A DNA stretch of 41,770 nucleotides from Verrucomicrobiota bacterium (GCA_016871535.1 VHCZ01000024.1:1-41770), one strand, 5' to 3'. Shown: positions 1-8,895, numbered from the stretch's first letter. A program made the numbers and translations. Notes: generated by a model from the sequence alone, not told the origin.

Positions 1-95
1 GAATTTTGCCTGGGGCTGCGTTGCTCCTCGGTCACAGCCCCACTGGCGGGGGATGCTCGCTCGTCGCGCCTTGCCCCAGGCCAAATTGGGCGCAA
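1..95 (+). repeat. Variable-stem/conserved-loop element, copy A (left part cut by window edge)
   Basis: A hairpin with 15-nt arms at 2-16 (AATTTTGCCTGGGGC) and 73-87, with one mismatch. The loop holds CGTTGCTCCTC at 19-29 and a CTCGTCGCGCC block near 58-70. Both loop blocks recur in the copies at 6325-6427, 41398-41501 and 41680-41768, although the arms here are unlike the arms of those copies. No outer terminal inverted repeat is visible on the right side, and the left side lies outside the window. Confidence 0.65.
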
Positions 96-126
96 CGAAC
101 GTGAGCGTATTTACGAAACGGACCAC

Positions 127-1740
127 TTAGCCAATGGCCGGAGCAAACTTCGGCGGTCTGCGCGCTTGGGTTGCTTGCTCGAAGGCAAAAGCCAGCTTGA
201 GCAACACCGGTTCGCTGTAGGCCCGCCCAAAAAAGGAAAGGCCAACCGGCAACCCCATCACTTGTCCGGCTGGAACCGTGATGTTCGGATAGCCCGCCAC
301 CGCCGCCGGCCCGGAACTGCCGCCCACTCCCCGGTCGCCATACAGATGGTCGGTCTTCCCGGCCGGCCCACCCGAAGGCGAGATGATGGCGTCCAGATGA
401 TGCTTGTCCATCACGGCATCAATCCCTTCCCTGCGAGAGAGGCGGCGGCATTGTTCGAGGGCGTCAAAGTAAGCTTTCTCCGTCAACGGCCCTTTTTCTT
501 GCGCGCGGATCATCGTTTCCTGGCCGAAGTGAAGCAGCTCCTTGTCTTTGTTCCGTTCGTTGAATTCAATCACGTCCTGGAGGGTGCGCACCGGCGCTTT
601 GGGCCCAAGCGACGCGAAGTAGGCGTTCAAACCGGCCTTGAATTCATAGAGCATCACTTCCCGTTCCGCAGCGCCGTACCGGCTCAATTCATCGGTGAAG
701 TCCACGAGCACCGCGCCGAGCCGCTTCAATTCTTCCAACGCCGCGTTGAGAACTTTTTCCGAAATACTGGATTGGAAGTAGCGCCGCGCCACGCCAAGCC
801 GCGCGCCGCGCAGTCCGTTTGGATCGAGGAATTGCGTGTAATCCCGCGCCGCTTTGCCTTGGCTCGATTCGGTCGCGGCATCGCGCGGATCAACGCCCGT
901 CAGCGCGCTCAGGACAATCGCGGCGTCGCGCACGGTCCGAGTCATCGGCCCCGCCGTGTCCTGGGTGTGCGAGATGGGGATAATGCCGGAACGGCTGATG
1001 AGTCCGACCGTCGGTTTCAGTCCGACGATTCCGCACACGGTCGAAGGTGAAACAATGGAACCGTCCGTCTCGGTGCCAATCGCTGCCGCGCAAAGATTCG
1101 CGGAGACCGCGACTGCCGAACCGGAACTGGAGCCGGATGGATTGCGATCCAGCGCGTAGGGATTTTTCGTCTGCCCTCCGCGTCCGCTCCAGCCGCTCGT
1201 CGAACGATTCCCCCGGAAGTTAGCCCATTCGCTGAGGTTGGTCTTTCCCAGAATGACGGTGCCGGCCTCGCGCAGCTTCTGAGCCACGAAGGAATCCTGC
1301 GGCGCGATGGAACCCAGGAGCGCCAAGGAACCCGCCGTGGTCATCATCCGGTCGTGCGTATCGATGTTGTCTTTGATCAGGACGGGAAGGCCGTGGAGCG
1401 GCCCGCGCGCGCCTTTCGCTTTGCGTTCCTTGTCCAACGCGCGGGCAATGGCGAGGGCGTCGGGATTGAGTTCGATCACCGAGTTCACCGAAGGCCCGTG
1501 TTGATCGATCTCCTCGATGCGCCGAAGAAAACTTTTGACCAGAGAAACGGAAGATTCTTTGCCCGACTGCATCGCGCGTTGCAGGTCGGCAGTCGTGGCT
1601 TCTTCCCACTCGAAGGACTTGATGCGGAATCGAGGCTTCGCCGAATCGGTGGGCCGTCCTTCCGAATGGGCGAGCGTGGGGCCGAGGATCGATGGGGCGG
1701 CGGCGAGGGCGGTGAGTTGGAGGAAAGTTCGTCGGTTCAT
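127..1740 (-). CDS. Amidase-signature hydrolase, Tat-exported
   Basis: This 537-residue protein belongs to the amidase signature family (GatA-like fold), which hydrolyses C-N amide bonds. The N-terminus NRRTFLQLTALAAA looks like a twin-arginine signal, so export is likely; a GatA subunit of tRNA amidotransferase would be cytoplasmic. The Ser-cisSer-Lys triad can be placed: Lys near residue 123 in GLPVLIKDNIDT, the cis-Ser in PSGSSSGSA near 204, and the nucleophile Ser near 228 in TETDGSIVSPS. The C-terminal part keeps the family's GYPNITVPAG motif. The length suits a secreted amidase. The substrate cannot be read from sequence. It is the first gene after a hairpin repeat and is followed on the same strand side by a 700-bp repeat-rich gap. 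Confidence 0.9.
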   Translation of the reverse strand: MNRRTFLQLTALAAAPSILGPTLAHSEGRPTDSAKPRFRIKSFEWEEATTADLQRAMQSGKESSVSLVKSFLRRIEEIDQHGPSVNSVIELNPDALAIARALDKERKAKGARGPLHGLPVLIKDNIDTHDRMMTTAGSLALLGSIAPQDSFVAQKLREAGTVILGKTNLSEWANFRGNRSTSGWSGRGGQTKNPYALDRNPSGSSSGSAVAVSANLCAAAIGTETDGSIVSPSTVCGIVGLKPTVGLISRSGIIPISHTQDTAGPMTRTVRDAAIVLSALTGVDPRDAATESSQGKAARDYTQFLDPNGLRGARLGVARRYFQSSISEKVLNAALEELKRLGAVLVDFTDELSRYGAAEREVMLYEFKAGLNAYFASLGPKAPVRTLQDVIEFNERNKDKELLHFGQETMIRAQEKGPLTEKAYFDALEQCRRLSRREGIDAVMDKHHLDAIISPSGGPAGKTDHLYGDRGVGGSSGPAAVAGYPNITVPAGQVMGLPVGLSFFGRAYSEPVLLKLAFAFEQATQARRPPKFAPAIG

Positions 1741-1845
1741 GGCTTCACACGTAACGGCAAAGCATCAACCGCAGGAGATCGCAAAGCGAATGAAGTGAGA
1801 CTGAGACCTTCCGTGCGCCAGCGATTCTCATTCTGCGACTCTGGG

Positions 1846-1915
1846 AGCGCCGGCGTCCCCGCCGGCGTGTCGGGTTGCTGAAAGATAACAGGAATTGGCC
1901 GACAAGGATGTCGGC
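1846..1915. repeat. Pair of short GC-rich hairpins in intergenic space
   Basis: GCCGGCGTCCCCGCCGGC and GCCGACAAGGATGTCGGC are two short perfect-armed hairpins about 30 nt apart, in the gap between the amidase and the efflux gene. They look like dispersed intergenic palindromes. Only this copy is visible in the window. No gene is seen between 1741 and 2457. Confidence 0.45.
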
Positions 1916-2231
1916 GCTTCCGGTAAAATGAGAAGGGCTATCCGTGCGCTCGGCACCTTGGCGGCGGTCTGCAGGATCATTGTATTCTTTGTGGTCTTTG
2001 CGTTCTCTGCGGCTAAACCTTGCCTGGGTTGCGGTGTTGCGCCGAATACTCGCAACTCCGTCGTCGGCGTCAATAGGCGTTTGATTGGTTGGGGATCATA
2101 CCCCACGAATTCAGGGCGGACCGCGAACCGAAGGAGCAACGACTCACGCGCCAGCGCCTTGGCGTGCGGCAGCCTCTCTGCTCCCTAGAAGCCGTTCTCC
2201 CGTCTGGAATCCCAACGGGGTTCTGCCCCAA

Positions 2232-2397
2232 AGCCCAGGGTTGCGAGGAACGAGCTACCCCTGGGGATGGGGGGAAACACAGGTCCAACCCCAAACGGGG
2301 TTGCGCCTTCGGCCTACGTGAGAGACGCAACCCCGTTGGGGTTGGTTCCGCCTCGTGCGTTCTACTCAGGGTAGCTCGTTCCTCGCAACCCTGGGCT
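2232..2397. repeat. Nested palindrome (29-nt perfect outer arms, inner stem)
   Basis: The outer arms 2232-2260 and 2369-2397 are perfectly complementary over 29 nt (AGCCCAGGGTTGCG at one end). Inside, 2285-2305 and 2326-2345 form a second stem (CCAACCCC...GGGGTTGG) with one bulged A. The whole unit would fold as a long two-storey hairpin. A partial AACGGGGTT copy lies just upstream near 2214. No gene overlaps it. Confidence 0.75.
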
Positions 2398-2457
2398 GGA
2401 GGATGCAATCTCCTGAATCGTTTCATGGGCTTGGGGGTTGAACGCAAAAACAGATCA

Positions 2458-4183
2458 TCATGGTTTCGGTTGAGGCGATGGCGCGCGAGACGATAAGACT
2501 TGCAGTCTGGCGCTTTCCCAGCCGCCGCCGAGGGCTTTGATCAATTGCACCGCCGCGATCAGCCGCTGGCCCGTGAGTTGAGCGCTGGCCCGCTCGGTTT
2601 GCAGCGTGGCGCGATTGGCATCCACGACCTCGAGGTAGCTCACGATCCCGGCCCGGTAACGTTCGCCCGCCAGTTCCGCAGCCCGGCGCGCGTTGGCCAC
2701 GGCGCGGTCCTGCGCAGCGGCCTGGGTCGCAAGGTGAGCGATGCCCGCCAGACTGTTTTCGACGTCGCCAAACGCCACGAGCATGCGCTGACGATAGCGG
2801 GCGACCGTTTCTTCGTACGCGGCTTGGGAGCGTTTGTACTTCGCGCGGTTGCGGCCTCCAGCAAAGATGGGCAGCGAAAGGCTCGGCCCGATGGACCAGA
2901 CGCGGCTGTCCCAATTAAACAGGTTATCGATGTCCCCGCTCACGTAGCCGCCGGAGCCGGTGAGGCGCAGCACGGGAAAGAAGGCAGCTTTGGCCACGCC
3001 GAGGCGAGCGTTCGCGGCGGCGAGTTGACGCTCGGCTTCGGCAATCCGGGCGGCGCTCGAGCAAGTCGGAAGGCAGGCCGGCGGGAATGTCGGGTGTGCG
3101 TGGATTCCAGGACCGCGTTTCGGTTTCTGATTCTCCTGACAAATCGACGTCGCTTTTCCCCTCACCCTGCCCTCTCTCCAAGGAGAGGGGAACAGCACCA
3201 CCGCGCTGGACAGTGCCAGCGTCCGTGGCCAATGCCGACGCGTCCTGCGATTCCCCCTCTCCCTGAGGGCCCTGAGGGAGAGGGCCGGGGTGAGGGGGAA
3301 CGTGACGTCCGGCTGACGAGTTGTGCGAAATCGAAGTCAAACGGAAGCCCGACGGATTCTCTCCGACCAGGATGGCGAGGGCGTTTTCCAACTCAGCGCG
3401 GCGTTTGGCGAGCGACGCAGTTTCGGCTTCTGCGGTGGCCAACTCGGTTTCCGCGCGAGCGACTTCGAATTCGTTTCCAATGCCGCCTTCAAAGCGGCTC
3501 CGGACAAGTCGGACTTGTTCGCGGCGCAGCTCCACCGTGCTCGTAACCGCCGCGATCTCAGCGTCGAGCGCGCGCAGCGCGAAATAGTTTTGAGCCAGGT
3601 CAGCCTGCAGCGTGAGCAGGACATTGTGAAATGCGGCGAGTGAAGCCTGGGCGTCGGCGCGCGCGCTTTCGAAGCCGCGGCGCACGCGGCCCCACAAGTC
3701 GATTTCGTAACTCAAATCGAGCGGCGCGCGGAAGGTGTTGGCGGAGATGTCGCCGAAGCTTGGCACCTGGTTGGGCGAGAACCGCTCGCGGCGGGCGGTC
3801 GGATCGATGTTCAGGCCGGGCAGCAATTCGCTCCGGGCCACGCGGGCGGTGGCGCGGGCCTGATCCAGACGGGCAATCGCAGCCTTGAGTTCTTGATTGG
3901 ATGCGGCGGCGCGGCGTTCGAGCTCATTGAGTAGTTCGTCATTGAAAATTTCCCACCATGCGCCCTTCGGAACATGATCGAGCGACTGGCCTTGTTTCCA
4001 TTCGCCAAGTCCAGCGGCTTTGTACGCCGAAGGAACGGCATTCGTCGGCTGCGTATAATCCGGGCCGACAGTGAATACGCCGGCGGAGGAGTCAAGGCCT
4101 GTGAAAAACACTCCCAACAAGAGGAGCGCTGCGGCGAATTTCCGTGCAACTGGCCCACGGGCCGCCGGGCGCTTGGTCTGCAA
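2458..4183 (-). pseudogene. NodT/TolC-family outer-membrane efflux protein, frameshifted and repeat-invaded
   Basis: The translation is a NodT-type outer-membrane factor of tripartite efflux: VGPDYTQP near the mature N-terminus, WWEIFNDELLNELERRA, LSYEIDLWGRVRR, the LPSDLLERRPD motif, then IAEAERQLAAANARLG and LSLPIFAGGRNRAKY. The protein is split: the frame changes inside RRPD-IAEAE near 3056, consistent with loss of about two bases. Two CCCTCTCCC-type palindromes at roughly 3157-3302 add an in-frame peptide (HPGPLPQGPQGEGE) just before that motif. At the 5' end a signal-like stretch (KFAAALLLLGVFFTG) has no ATG; the nearest start is TTG at 4183, right at the edge of a palindrome array, so the original start may be lost. 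No lipobox cysteine is seen. Either a decayed gene or partly a sequencing error. It is not adjacent to the MacAB genes at 24.7 kb. Confidence 0.75.
3157..3302. repeat. CCCTCTCC-type palindromes inside the efflux gene
   Basis: Two units, CCCTCTCTCCAAGGAGAGGG near 3170-3189 and a longer CCCTCTCCCTGAG...GAGGGAGAGGG unit near 3256-3285 with flanking GGGGTGAGGGGGA. They resemble a common dispersed repeat read as PLSLERGQGEG or HPGPLPQGPQGEGE. They sit in frame between the two halves of the NodT-like coding sequence. Confidence 0.65.
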
Positions 4184-4186
4184 GCC

Positions 4187-4560
4187 ATGCGCACGGCCCT
4201 TGAACCCATCGCCGGTAGGGCGGTGTTGCCGCGCCGCCGCTTCGACGGAAGACCGGCTGCGCGGCAACGCAGCCCTACCCGATTCATCGGAAGCTCCCAC
4301 GCCCAAAAGGCGCGCATTGGGACCATGAACCGTAGCCGCCGACGTGAGGAGGCGGATTTCCCGGTTAACCAAAGCGCTCGCCTCGTTTCCTCGGCGGCTA
4401 CGAACCGACGGTTCATGGGAAGTTCCCTTGGTCTCGGAACCATGCACTCGGCCCATGAACCCGGTAGGGCGAGTCCGTCCCGGCGAGCCGCTCGACGTGT
4501 GTTGAACACGTCCGACTCGGCTCGCTGGGGACAGGCTCGCCCTACCGTCGGGTCCATGGG
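4187..4560. repeat. Palindromic module array 1
   Basis: Three palindromes in series, each entered by a TGAACC-like tag and left by a TTCATGGGAAG-like tag. Unit 1 (4214-4279) has GGTAGGGC...GCCCTACC arms; unit 2 (about 4324-4414) has CGTAGCCGCCGA...TCGGCGGCTACG arms; unit 3 (4463-4546) is 84 bp and related to the units at 31792 and 37969 in opposite orientation. Unit 1 recurs at 28451-28508. The array lies where the 5' end of the NodT-like gene would be expected. Confidence 0.75.
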
Positions 4561-5035
4561 AAGCGCAGCGCGTTCTGGAGCTGGCATGGCTTCCATGTCG
4601 TGGCACGAGTTCTTGGACTAAGGTCATCCAGTGCTCCGTCGTCCACCTGAGAATCTGCAATCGTTTCATGGATTCAACTTTCTTGGCATTGGTTTCAAGC
4701 GCGCGCCGGAGCAGCGCTTTGCTCCGGAAGCACCGGCGACTCCGGCGCCGGGGCCGGCTTCTTGTCGAATGACTCAATGCGGCCGCGGTGCGGGAAATCT
4801 TGCTCGTCTCCGAGTTGGACGCGTGAATGTTTAGCTTGGGATGAGAGCCGTGTCTATGGAACGAAAGTAGTAGTTGTCTATTTAGTCAAATTTAGCGGCA
4901 AATTTTTTTTGTGCTCCCTCATGCTGGCACCGGGGCCGGTTCGCTGACTCCAAGCAACTCGTAAGAATCCGATTAGTGCTTGAGCAGCGCGGGATCATTT
5001 CCCTATTCTGAGTCGGTATTTCCTTAGGGACGAAT
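4561..5035. other. Intergenic, nothing recognised
   Basis: Between the palindrome array and the PfkB gene no RNA gene, hairpin with T-run or convincing open frame is seen. The stretch 4830-5000 is AT-richer than its surroundings and could hold the promoter of the kinase gene, but no convincing -35/-10 pair was found. Confidence 0.4.
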
Positions 5036-6109
5036 TTGGAACAGATCATGGGAGCCTCGACGAAAACCAAAACCGCCTCCTCCCGTCACGGCCTGCTCGC
5101 GGGTGGAAACTGGATCATCGACCAGGTCAAATTGATTGACGTTTATCCGCAGCCAGAACAACTCGCCAACATTCAGAGCCAGGCCCAAGGGACCGGTGGC
5201 GCGCCGTACAATGTGTTGATCGATCTGGCTCGGTTGGGCGCAGGCTTTCCCCTTTTTGGCGCTGGACTCGTCGGGGATGACAACCTGGGAGAACTCATTC
5301 TGAGGGATTGTCAGAAGCATGAAATCGACACGCGATTTCTGCGACGGACGCCGAGCGCGCCGACTTCTTACACGGACGTGATGACAGAGATCGGCCATGG
5401 CCGCCGCACGTTTTTTCACAATCGCGGCGCCAATGCGCTTTGGACGGGGGAGGATCTGGATTTCCTGAAATGCAAAGCCCGAATCTTTCACCTCGGATAT
5501 TTGCTGTTGCTCGATGCTCTGGACCGGCCGGACAAAACATTCGGAACAAAGGCGGCGCGATTGCTGGCCAATGCTCGAGAAGCGGGAATCAAGACGAGCG
5601 TGGACGTAGTCAGCGAAAACAGCGATCGATTCTCCAGAATCGTGACGCCCTCGCTCAAACATGTTGATTTTTGCATCTTGAATGAAATCGAGGCGGGGAA
5701 GACCGCCGGGTTCACGATCCGCCAAGGTGACGGCAAGCTCGACACGGTGGCGCTTCGGCACACGGCGGGCGCGTTGCTTCAACACGGCGTCCGCGAATTG
5801 GTGGTCATCCATTTTCCGGAAGGCGCGTTTGCCCGGACGCGCAAAGGGGAAGACTTCTGGCAATCCTCCCTGGTTTTGCCTCCCAAATTCATCGCGGGCA
5901 CAGCCGGGGCTGGCGATGCATTCTGCGCAGGAGTTCTCTTGGGCCTGCACGAAGGTTGGGACTTGGGGCGATGCTTGATGACAGGGGTTTGCGTGGCCAC
6001 GGCGTCGCTCTCGGATCCCACTTGCACCAACGGTGTCAAGTCGCTCAACTCCGCTTTGGCATTGGCCAAGAAGTTCAGGCCCCGTCCGCCGCTGGAAACG
6101 AAGGAGTGA
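5036..6109 (+). CDS. PfkB-family carbohydrate kinase
   Basis: The protein is a ribokinase/PfkB-type kinase that would phosphorylate a sugar or sugar-like substrate with ATP. Visible signatures are the N-terminal glycine motif GTGGAPYNVLIDLARLG with AGLVGDDNLGE, and the C-terminal GTAGAGDAFCAGVLLG, whose GAGD aspartate is the catalytic base; the usual leading Asp of DTxGAGD is Gly here. About 357 residues, slightly longer than typical (about 300-320). The chosen start is TTG at 5036, with AGGGA at 5026-5030 five bases upstream; ATG at 5048 is the alternative. The substrate is not identifiable: no neighbour gives a pathway. It converges on efp, with repeat copy B between them. Confidence 0.88.
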   Translation: MEQIMGASTKTKTASSRHGLLAGGNWIIDQVKLIDVYPQPEQLANIQSQAQGTGGAPYNVLIDLARLGAGFPLFGAGLVGDDNLGELILRDCQKHEIDTRFLRRTPSAPTSYTDVMTEIGHGRRTFFHNRGANALWTGEDLDFLKCKARIFHLGYLLLLDALDRPDKTFGTKAARLLANAREAGIKTSVDVVSENSDRFSRIVTPSLKHVDFCILNEIEAGKTAGFTIRQGDGKLDTVALRHTAGALLQHGVRELVVIHFPEGAFARTRKGEDFWQSSLVLPPKFIAGTAGAGDAFCAGVLLGLHEGWDLGRCLMTGVCVATASLSDPTCTNGVKSLNSALALAKKFRPRPPLETKE

Positions 6110-6183
6110 ATTCGGTGTGCGGCCGTGAGGCGTCTATTCGCGACGTGCGAACGGTGTGCCGCCTTGCGCTCCCTGAAGCTCTA

Positions 6184-6458
6184 AGAGCCTGTCTGAAAAT
6201 TGCGTGGGGTCCTGCGGCGAGGGATTTTGGCTGTGGCCAAGGCGGCGAGCCCGGAGCATCCCCGCAGCGGGCTGTGACGGGTGAGCCAACGCAGGCCACG
6301 GACAAAAGACCCGCCGCCCGGAGGGTTTTCGCAGAAAAAGCCGTCTGGCTTCGTTGCTCCTCGGTCAGAGACCGCTGCGGGTATCCTCCCTCGTCGTGCC
6401 TCGCCATCCGGCCTTTTCTGCGAAAACAGGACTCCCACGGAATTTTCAGACAGGCTCT
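6184..6458 (+). repeat. Variable-stem/conserved-loop element, copy B (275 bp, complete)
   Basis: A complete element between two convergent genes. The 18-nt terminal inverted repeats AGAGCCTGTCTGAAAATT (6184-6201 and the complement ending at 6458) are perfect and extend with one bulge through GTGGGGTCCT/AGGACTCCCAC. An inner stem GTTTTCGCAGAAAA (6325-6338) pairs with 6414-6427 and encloses the loop with CGTTGCTCCTC (6352-6362) and CTCGTCGTGCCTCGCC (about 6390-6405). The element has the same length as copy C. No clear target-site duplication and no open frame for a transposase are seen. Confidence 0.85.
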
Positions 6459-6492
6459 AACAGATGTGATGCGGGAACTGGGCTTCGATGCC

Positions 6493-7050
6493 CTACGCAC
6501 GTTCCATGTATTTCCCCGTGCGCGTATCGACTTTCACCTTTTCACCGGTCTTGATGAACAGAGGAGCCTGAATCGTGATGCCGGTCTCCAGGGTCACGGT
6601 TTTCTGGACATTGTTCGCCGAATCGCCGCGAATGCCTCCCGGCGCGTCCGAGACGGTTAAGACCACGCTGGCAGGCAATTCAACCTGGACAGCCTTGTCA
6701 TTGACGAACGTGACGGTCACGGGCGAATTCTCCACAAGATAATGGCTCGCGTCCCCGACAATCTCGGGCGAGAGCGTCACCGTTTCATACGTTTCCGGAT
6801 CGGAAAACACAAAGTCTTCGCCATCCTTGTAGCTGAATTCCATCTTTCGGGTGGTCATCGGCACGACCTCAATGCGCTCGGTTGAGCTGAAGCGAACGTC
6901 GGACGACTTGCCGGTGCGAATGCTTCGGATGCTGGCCTGAACGAAGGCGCGAAGGTTGCCGGGGGTTCGATGCTGACTATCGAGCACAACGGCGACGTCA
7001 CCATTGTAACTGATGGCCATTCCTTTTCGGAGGTCGTTTGCTGTTGCCAT
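6493..7050 (-). CDS. efp: Translation elongation factor P
   Basis: EF-P binds between the P and E sites and relieves ribosomes stalled on polyproline stretches. The 185-residue protein has the usual three-domain length: a KOW-like N-terminal domain (residues 1-65), a central OB domain with YKDGEDFVFSDPETYE, and a C-terminal OB domain ending VKVDTRTGKYMERA. The loop tip that carries the modified Lys/Arg reads PGNLRAF (residues 30-36), so Asn32 occupies the position of Lys34 in E. coli EF-P and Arg32 in Pseudomonas EF-P. The start ATG at 7050 gives MATANDLRKGM as expected for the family. The gene stands alone, convergent with the PfkB kinase. Confidence 0.97.
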   Translation of the reverse strand: MATANDLRKGMAISYNGDVAVVLDSQHRTPGNLRAFVQASIRSIRTGKSSDVRFSSTERIEVVPMTTRKMEFSYKDGEDFVFSDPETYETVTLSPEIVGDASHYLVENSPVTVTFVNDKAVQVELPASVVLTVSDAPGGIRGDSANNVQKTVTLETGITIQAPLFIKTGEKVKVDTRTGKYMERA

Positions 7051-7319
7051 AAACTGACTAAAGTTATCTGAACTGTGGAACTCAGCGAGCGCGTATCCGC
7101 ATCGGACGGCGCTCTTCGCCGGTCATGACTCGTGCGATTATCGGCTCAGAAACGGGGAACATTCCTGCGAGATCTTTCACGAGAATCCGATTCACTAGCC
7201 GTCGATTCATTCGTAGCCGAACCGAGCGGAAGCGGGAAAATACCGCAGCAGACCGTCAATGCAAGCCTTCTCTTGGAGTTTTTTGAGGCGCGGGAATGCC
7301 GTGAGGCGCCGGCGGAAGG

Positions 7320-7862
7320 TCAAAGGCACCGGATGTATCGCCACATCGGTTTCAGGTCCGCGTCGGCGAGCGCCAGATTTTTGATTTCGTCCTTGCCACG
7401 ATGCTTGATGGCGCGTGCCAGACTCTTCTTGGCGGCGTCCAGGCGGCCCAGTTGACATGCATAACACGCGAGGTTGTAGTGGATGACACTGATTTTGGGA
7501 AAGCGTCTGGCGAGTGGAAGGAGTTGGTCGAATGCTTCCCGAGTCTGTTTCAACTCGTGCAGCGCGTAGGATTGGTTGATCCAACCCGATGGATGGCTTT
7601 TGGCGGCCTGAATCTGGCGGCGGGCCACTTGCAGCGCGGCTGTCCAGGACTTCGCCGCGGCGTGAATGCGCCATTCACCTTCGAGCACATCCGGATGGCT
7701 GCGATGCGCTTCGGATATTCTGTTCAGTTCGTGCCGTGCCTCAGCCGGATTGCCCAGTTCCACCCAGCCAATCGCGGCCAAGAGATGATGAACATCCGGT
7801 GGCTCCAATTTCGTCATCTGAGATTTCAATCGAATTGTTTTCTGGCTGTGGCGGAAATCCAT
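7320..7862 (-). CDS. Small TPR-repeat protein
   Basis: The product is a run of tetratricopeptide helices, a protein-interaction scaffold: HHLLAAIGWVELGNPAEARHEL, WINQSYALHELKQTREAFDQL and IHYNLACYACQLGRLDAAKKSLARAI (each shown in pieces) match the TPR pattern, and the end LALADADLKPMW is typical for family members that finish on a partial repeat. No signal peptide is evident. Start choice is uncertain: ATG at 7862 is used here. ATG 7817 would give a protein beginning close to the first TPR, and 7937 would overlap the divergent GNAT gene. Function unknown; no partner is suggested by context. Confidence 0.7.
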   Translation of the reverse strand: MDFRHSQKTIRLKSQMTKLEPPDVHHLLAAIGWVELGNPAEARHELNRISEAHRSHPDVLEGEWRIHAAAKSWTAALQVARRQIQAAKSHPSGWINQSYALHELKQTREAFDQLLPLARRFPKISVIHYNLACYACQLGRLDAAKKSLARAIKHRGKDEIKNLALADADLKPMWRYIRCL

Positions 7863-7929
7863 TGTGCAGAACCCGACGAAAGGCAATTGTATTCTTGTAG
7901 CCTGAGACGACGAAATCCACTTTTCTGCA

Positions 7930-8895
7930 ATGGCCATTTACCCTTCTCTCTGTCCGCGTCTGATGACTGAGGCCGACTTGGGTTTCGCTGACTTACTGCG
8001 TGGCATCGTTGGCTGGAATCAGACGCTGAACGATTGGCAGCGCCTTCGGGACTACGCGCCCCAAGGATGTTTCATCGCGGAATGGAACGGATCCCCTGTG
8101 GGCACGGCCACAACCACTCGCTATGGAACTGAACTCGCGTGGATCGGAATGCTCCTGGTCCATCCCGACTATCGAGGGCGTGGTGTCGGGCGCGCCTTGC
8201 TCGAACATTGCTTGAATCATCTGAAGGGGACGCCGTGCATCAAGCTCGATGCCACGCCGTTGGGTCAAACGCTTTACGACAAACTCGGCTTTGAAGTTGA
8301 ATGGACGTTGACGCGTTGGGAATGCAAATGCTTTGTCGAGTCAGCCGCCCCACATGTGCCTGGCCGCGAGCATCTGCAAACTCAATCGAACGATGCCGAC
8401 GTGGCGTTAACGCGGGGCGCGGGACGTGGCTCTCCGGAACCACTCGTCATTCCTCACGAATCCGTAACTCTTAAATCACTCAATGCTTCGTCGGTAACTC
8501 AACTTGACGAGATCGACTCGCGCGCCTTCGGCGTCTCGCGTGCCGCTATGTTGGAGCGTTTGGTGGTGGGCAGTTCACGGGCGCTAGCCGCGATCTCGCA
8601 GAATGGAAAAGTCCGTGGCTACGGTTTGCTCCGCGCAGGGTCCAAGGCTTCGTATCTCGGTCCGATCGTTGCGGACACGGCGATTGGAGTTGCCCTGGTA
8701 AAGAGTCTTCTCAATCAAGAGAAGGGACGGCCGGTTTACTGGGATGTGCCGGATGTCAACGGGATGGCGGCGTCCCTGGCGCAAGAACTTGGTTTCGCTC
8801 CTCAGCGGCATTTGGTCCGAATGTTCCTTGGCACAAACAAACAGCCTGGGAACCCGGCGCAGTGCTTCGCGATTGCTGATCCATCCATCGGCTGA
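7930..8895 (+). CDS. Tandem GNAT N-acetyltransferase
   Basis: The 321-residue protein carries two acetyltransferase folds. The first (about residues 8-140) has the acetyl-CoA loop in IGMLLVHPDYRGRGVGRALL, where RGRGVG is the canonical Q/RxxGxG/A pyrophosphate-binding motif. The second (about 185-300) is the degenerate GNAT-like domain often found behind it: VRGYGLLRAGSKASYLGPIVAD followed by VYWDVPDVNGMAASLAQELGF. Such two-domain proteins are usually annotated only as GNAT transferases, and the substrate is unknown. The ATG at 7930 is taken; no strong ribosome site is visible. The larA-like gene follows on the same strand after 61 bp, possibly co-transcribed. Confidence 0.88.
   Translation: MAIYPSLCPRLMTEADLGFADLLRGIVGWNQTLNDWQRLRDYAPQGCFIAEWNGSPVGTATTTRYGTELAWIGMLLVHPDYRGRGVGRALLEHCLNHLKGTPCIKLDATPLGQTLYDKLGFEVEWTLTRWECKCFVESAAPHVPGREHLQTQSNDADVALTRGAGRGSPEPLVIPHESVTLKSLNASSVTQLDEIDSRAFGVSRAAMLERLVVGSSRALAAISQNGKVRGYGLLRAGSKASYLGPIVADTAIGVALVKSLLNQEKGRPVYWDVPDVNGMAASLAQELGFAPQRHLVRMFLGTNKQPGNPAQCFAIADPSIG

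Noticed and set aside
890-1609. Several open frames opposite or overlapping the amidase gene
   Set aside because: They follow the codon pattern of the amidase in other frames, have no recognisable domains and come from high GC content.
6184-6458. Repeat copy B as an integron attC site or a CRISPR repeat
   Set aside because: attC sites have conserved ends (RYYYAAC/GTTRRRY) and free loops; here the loop is the conserved part. There is no periodic repeat-spacer array anywhere in the window.
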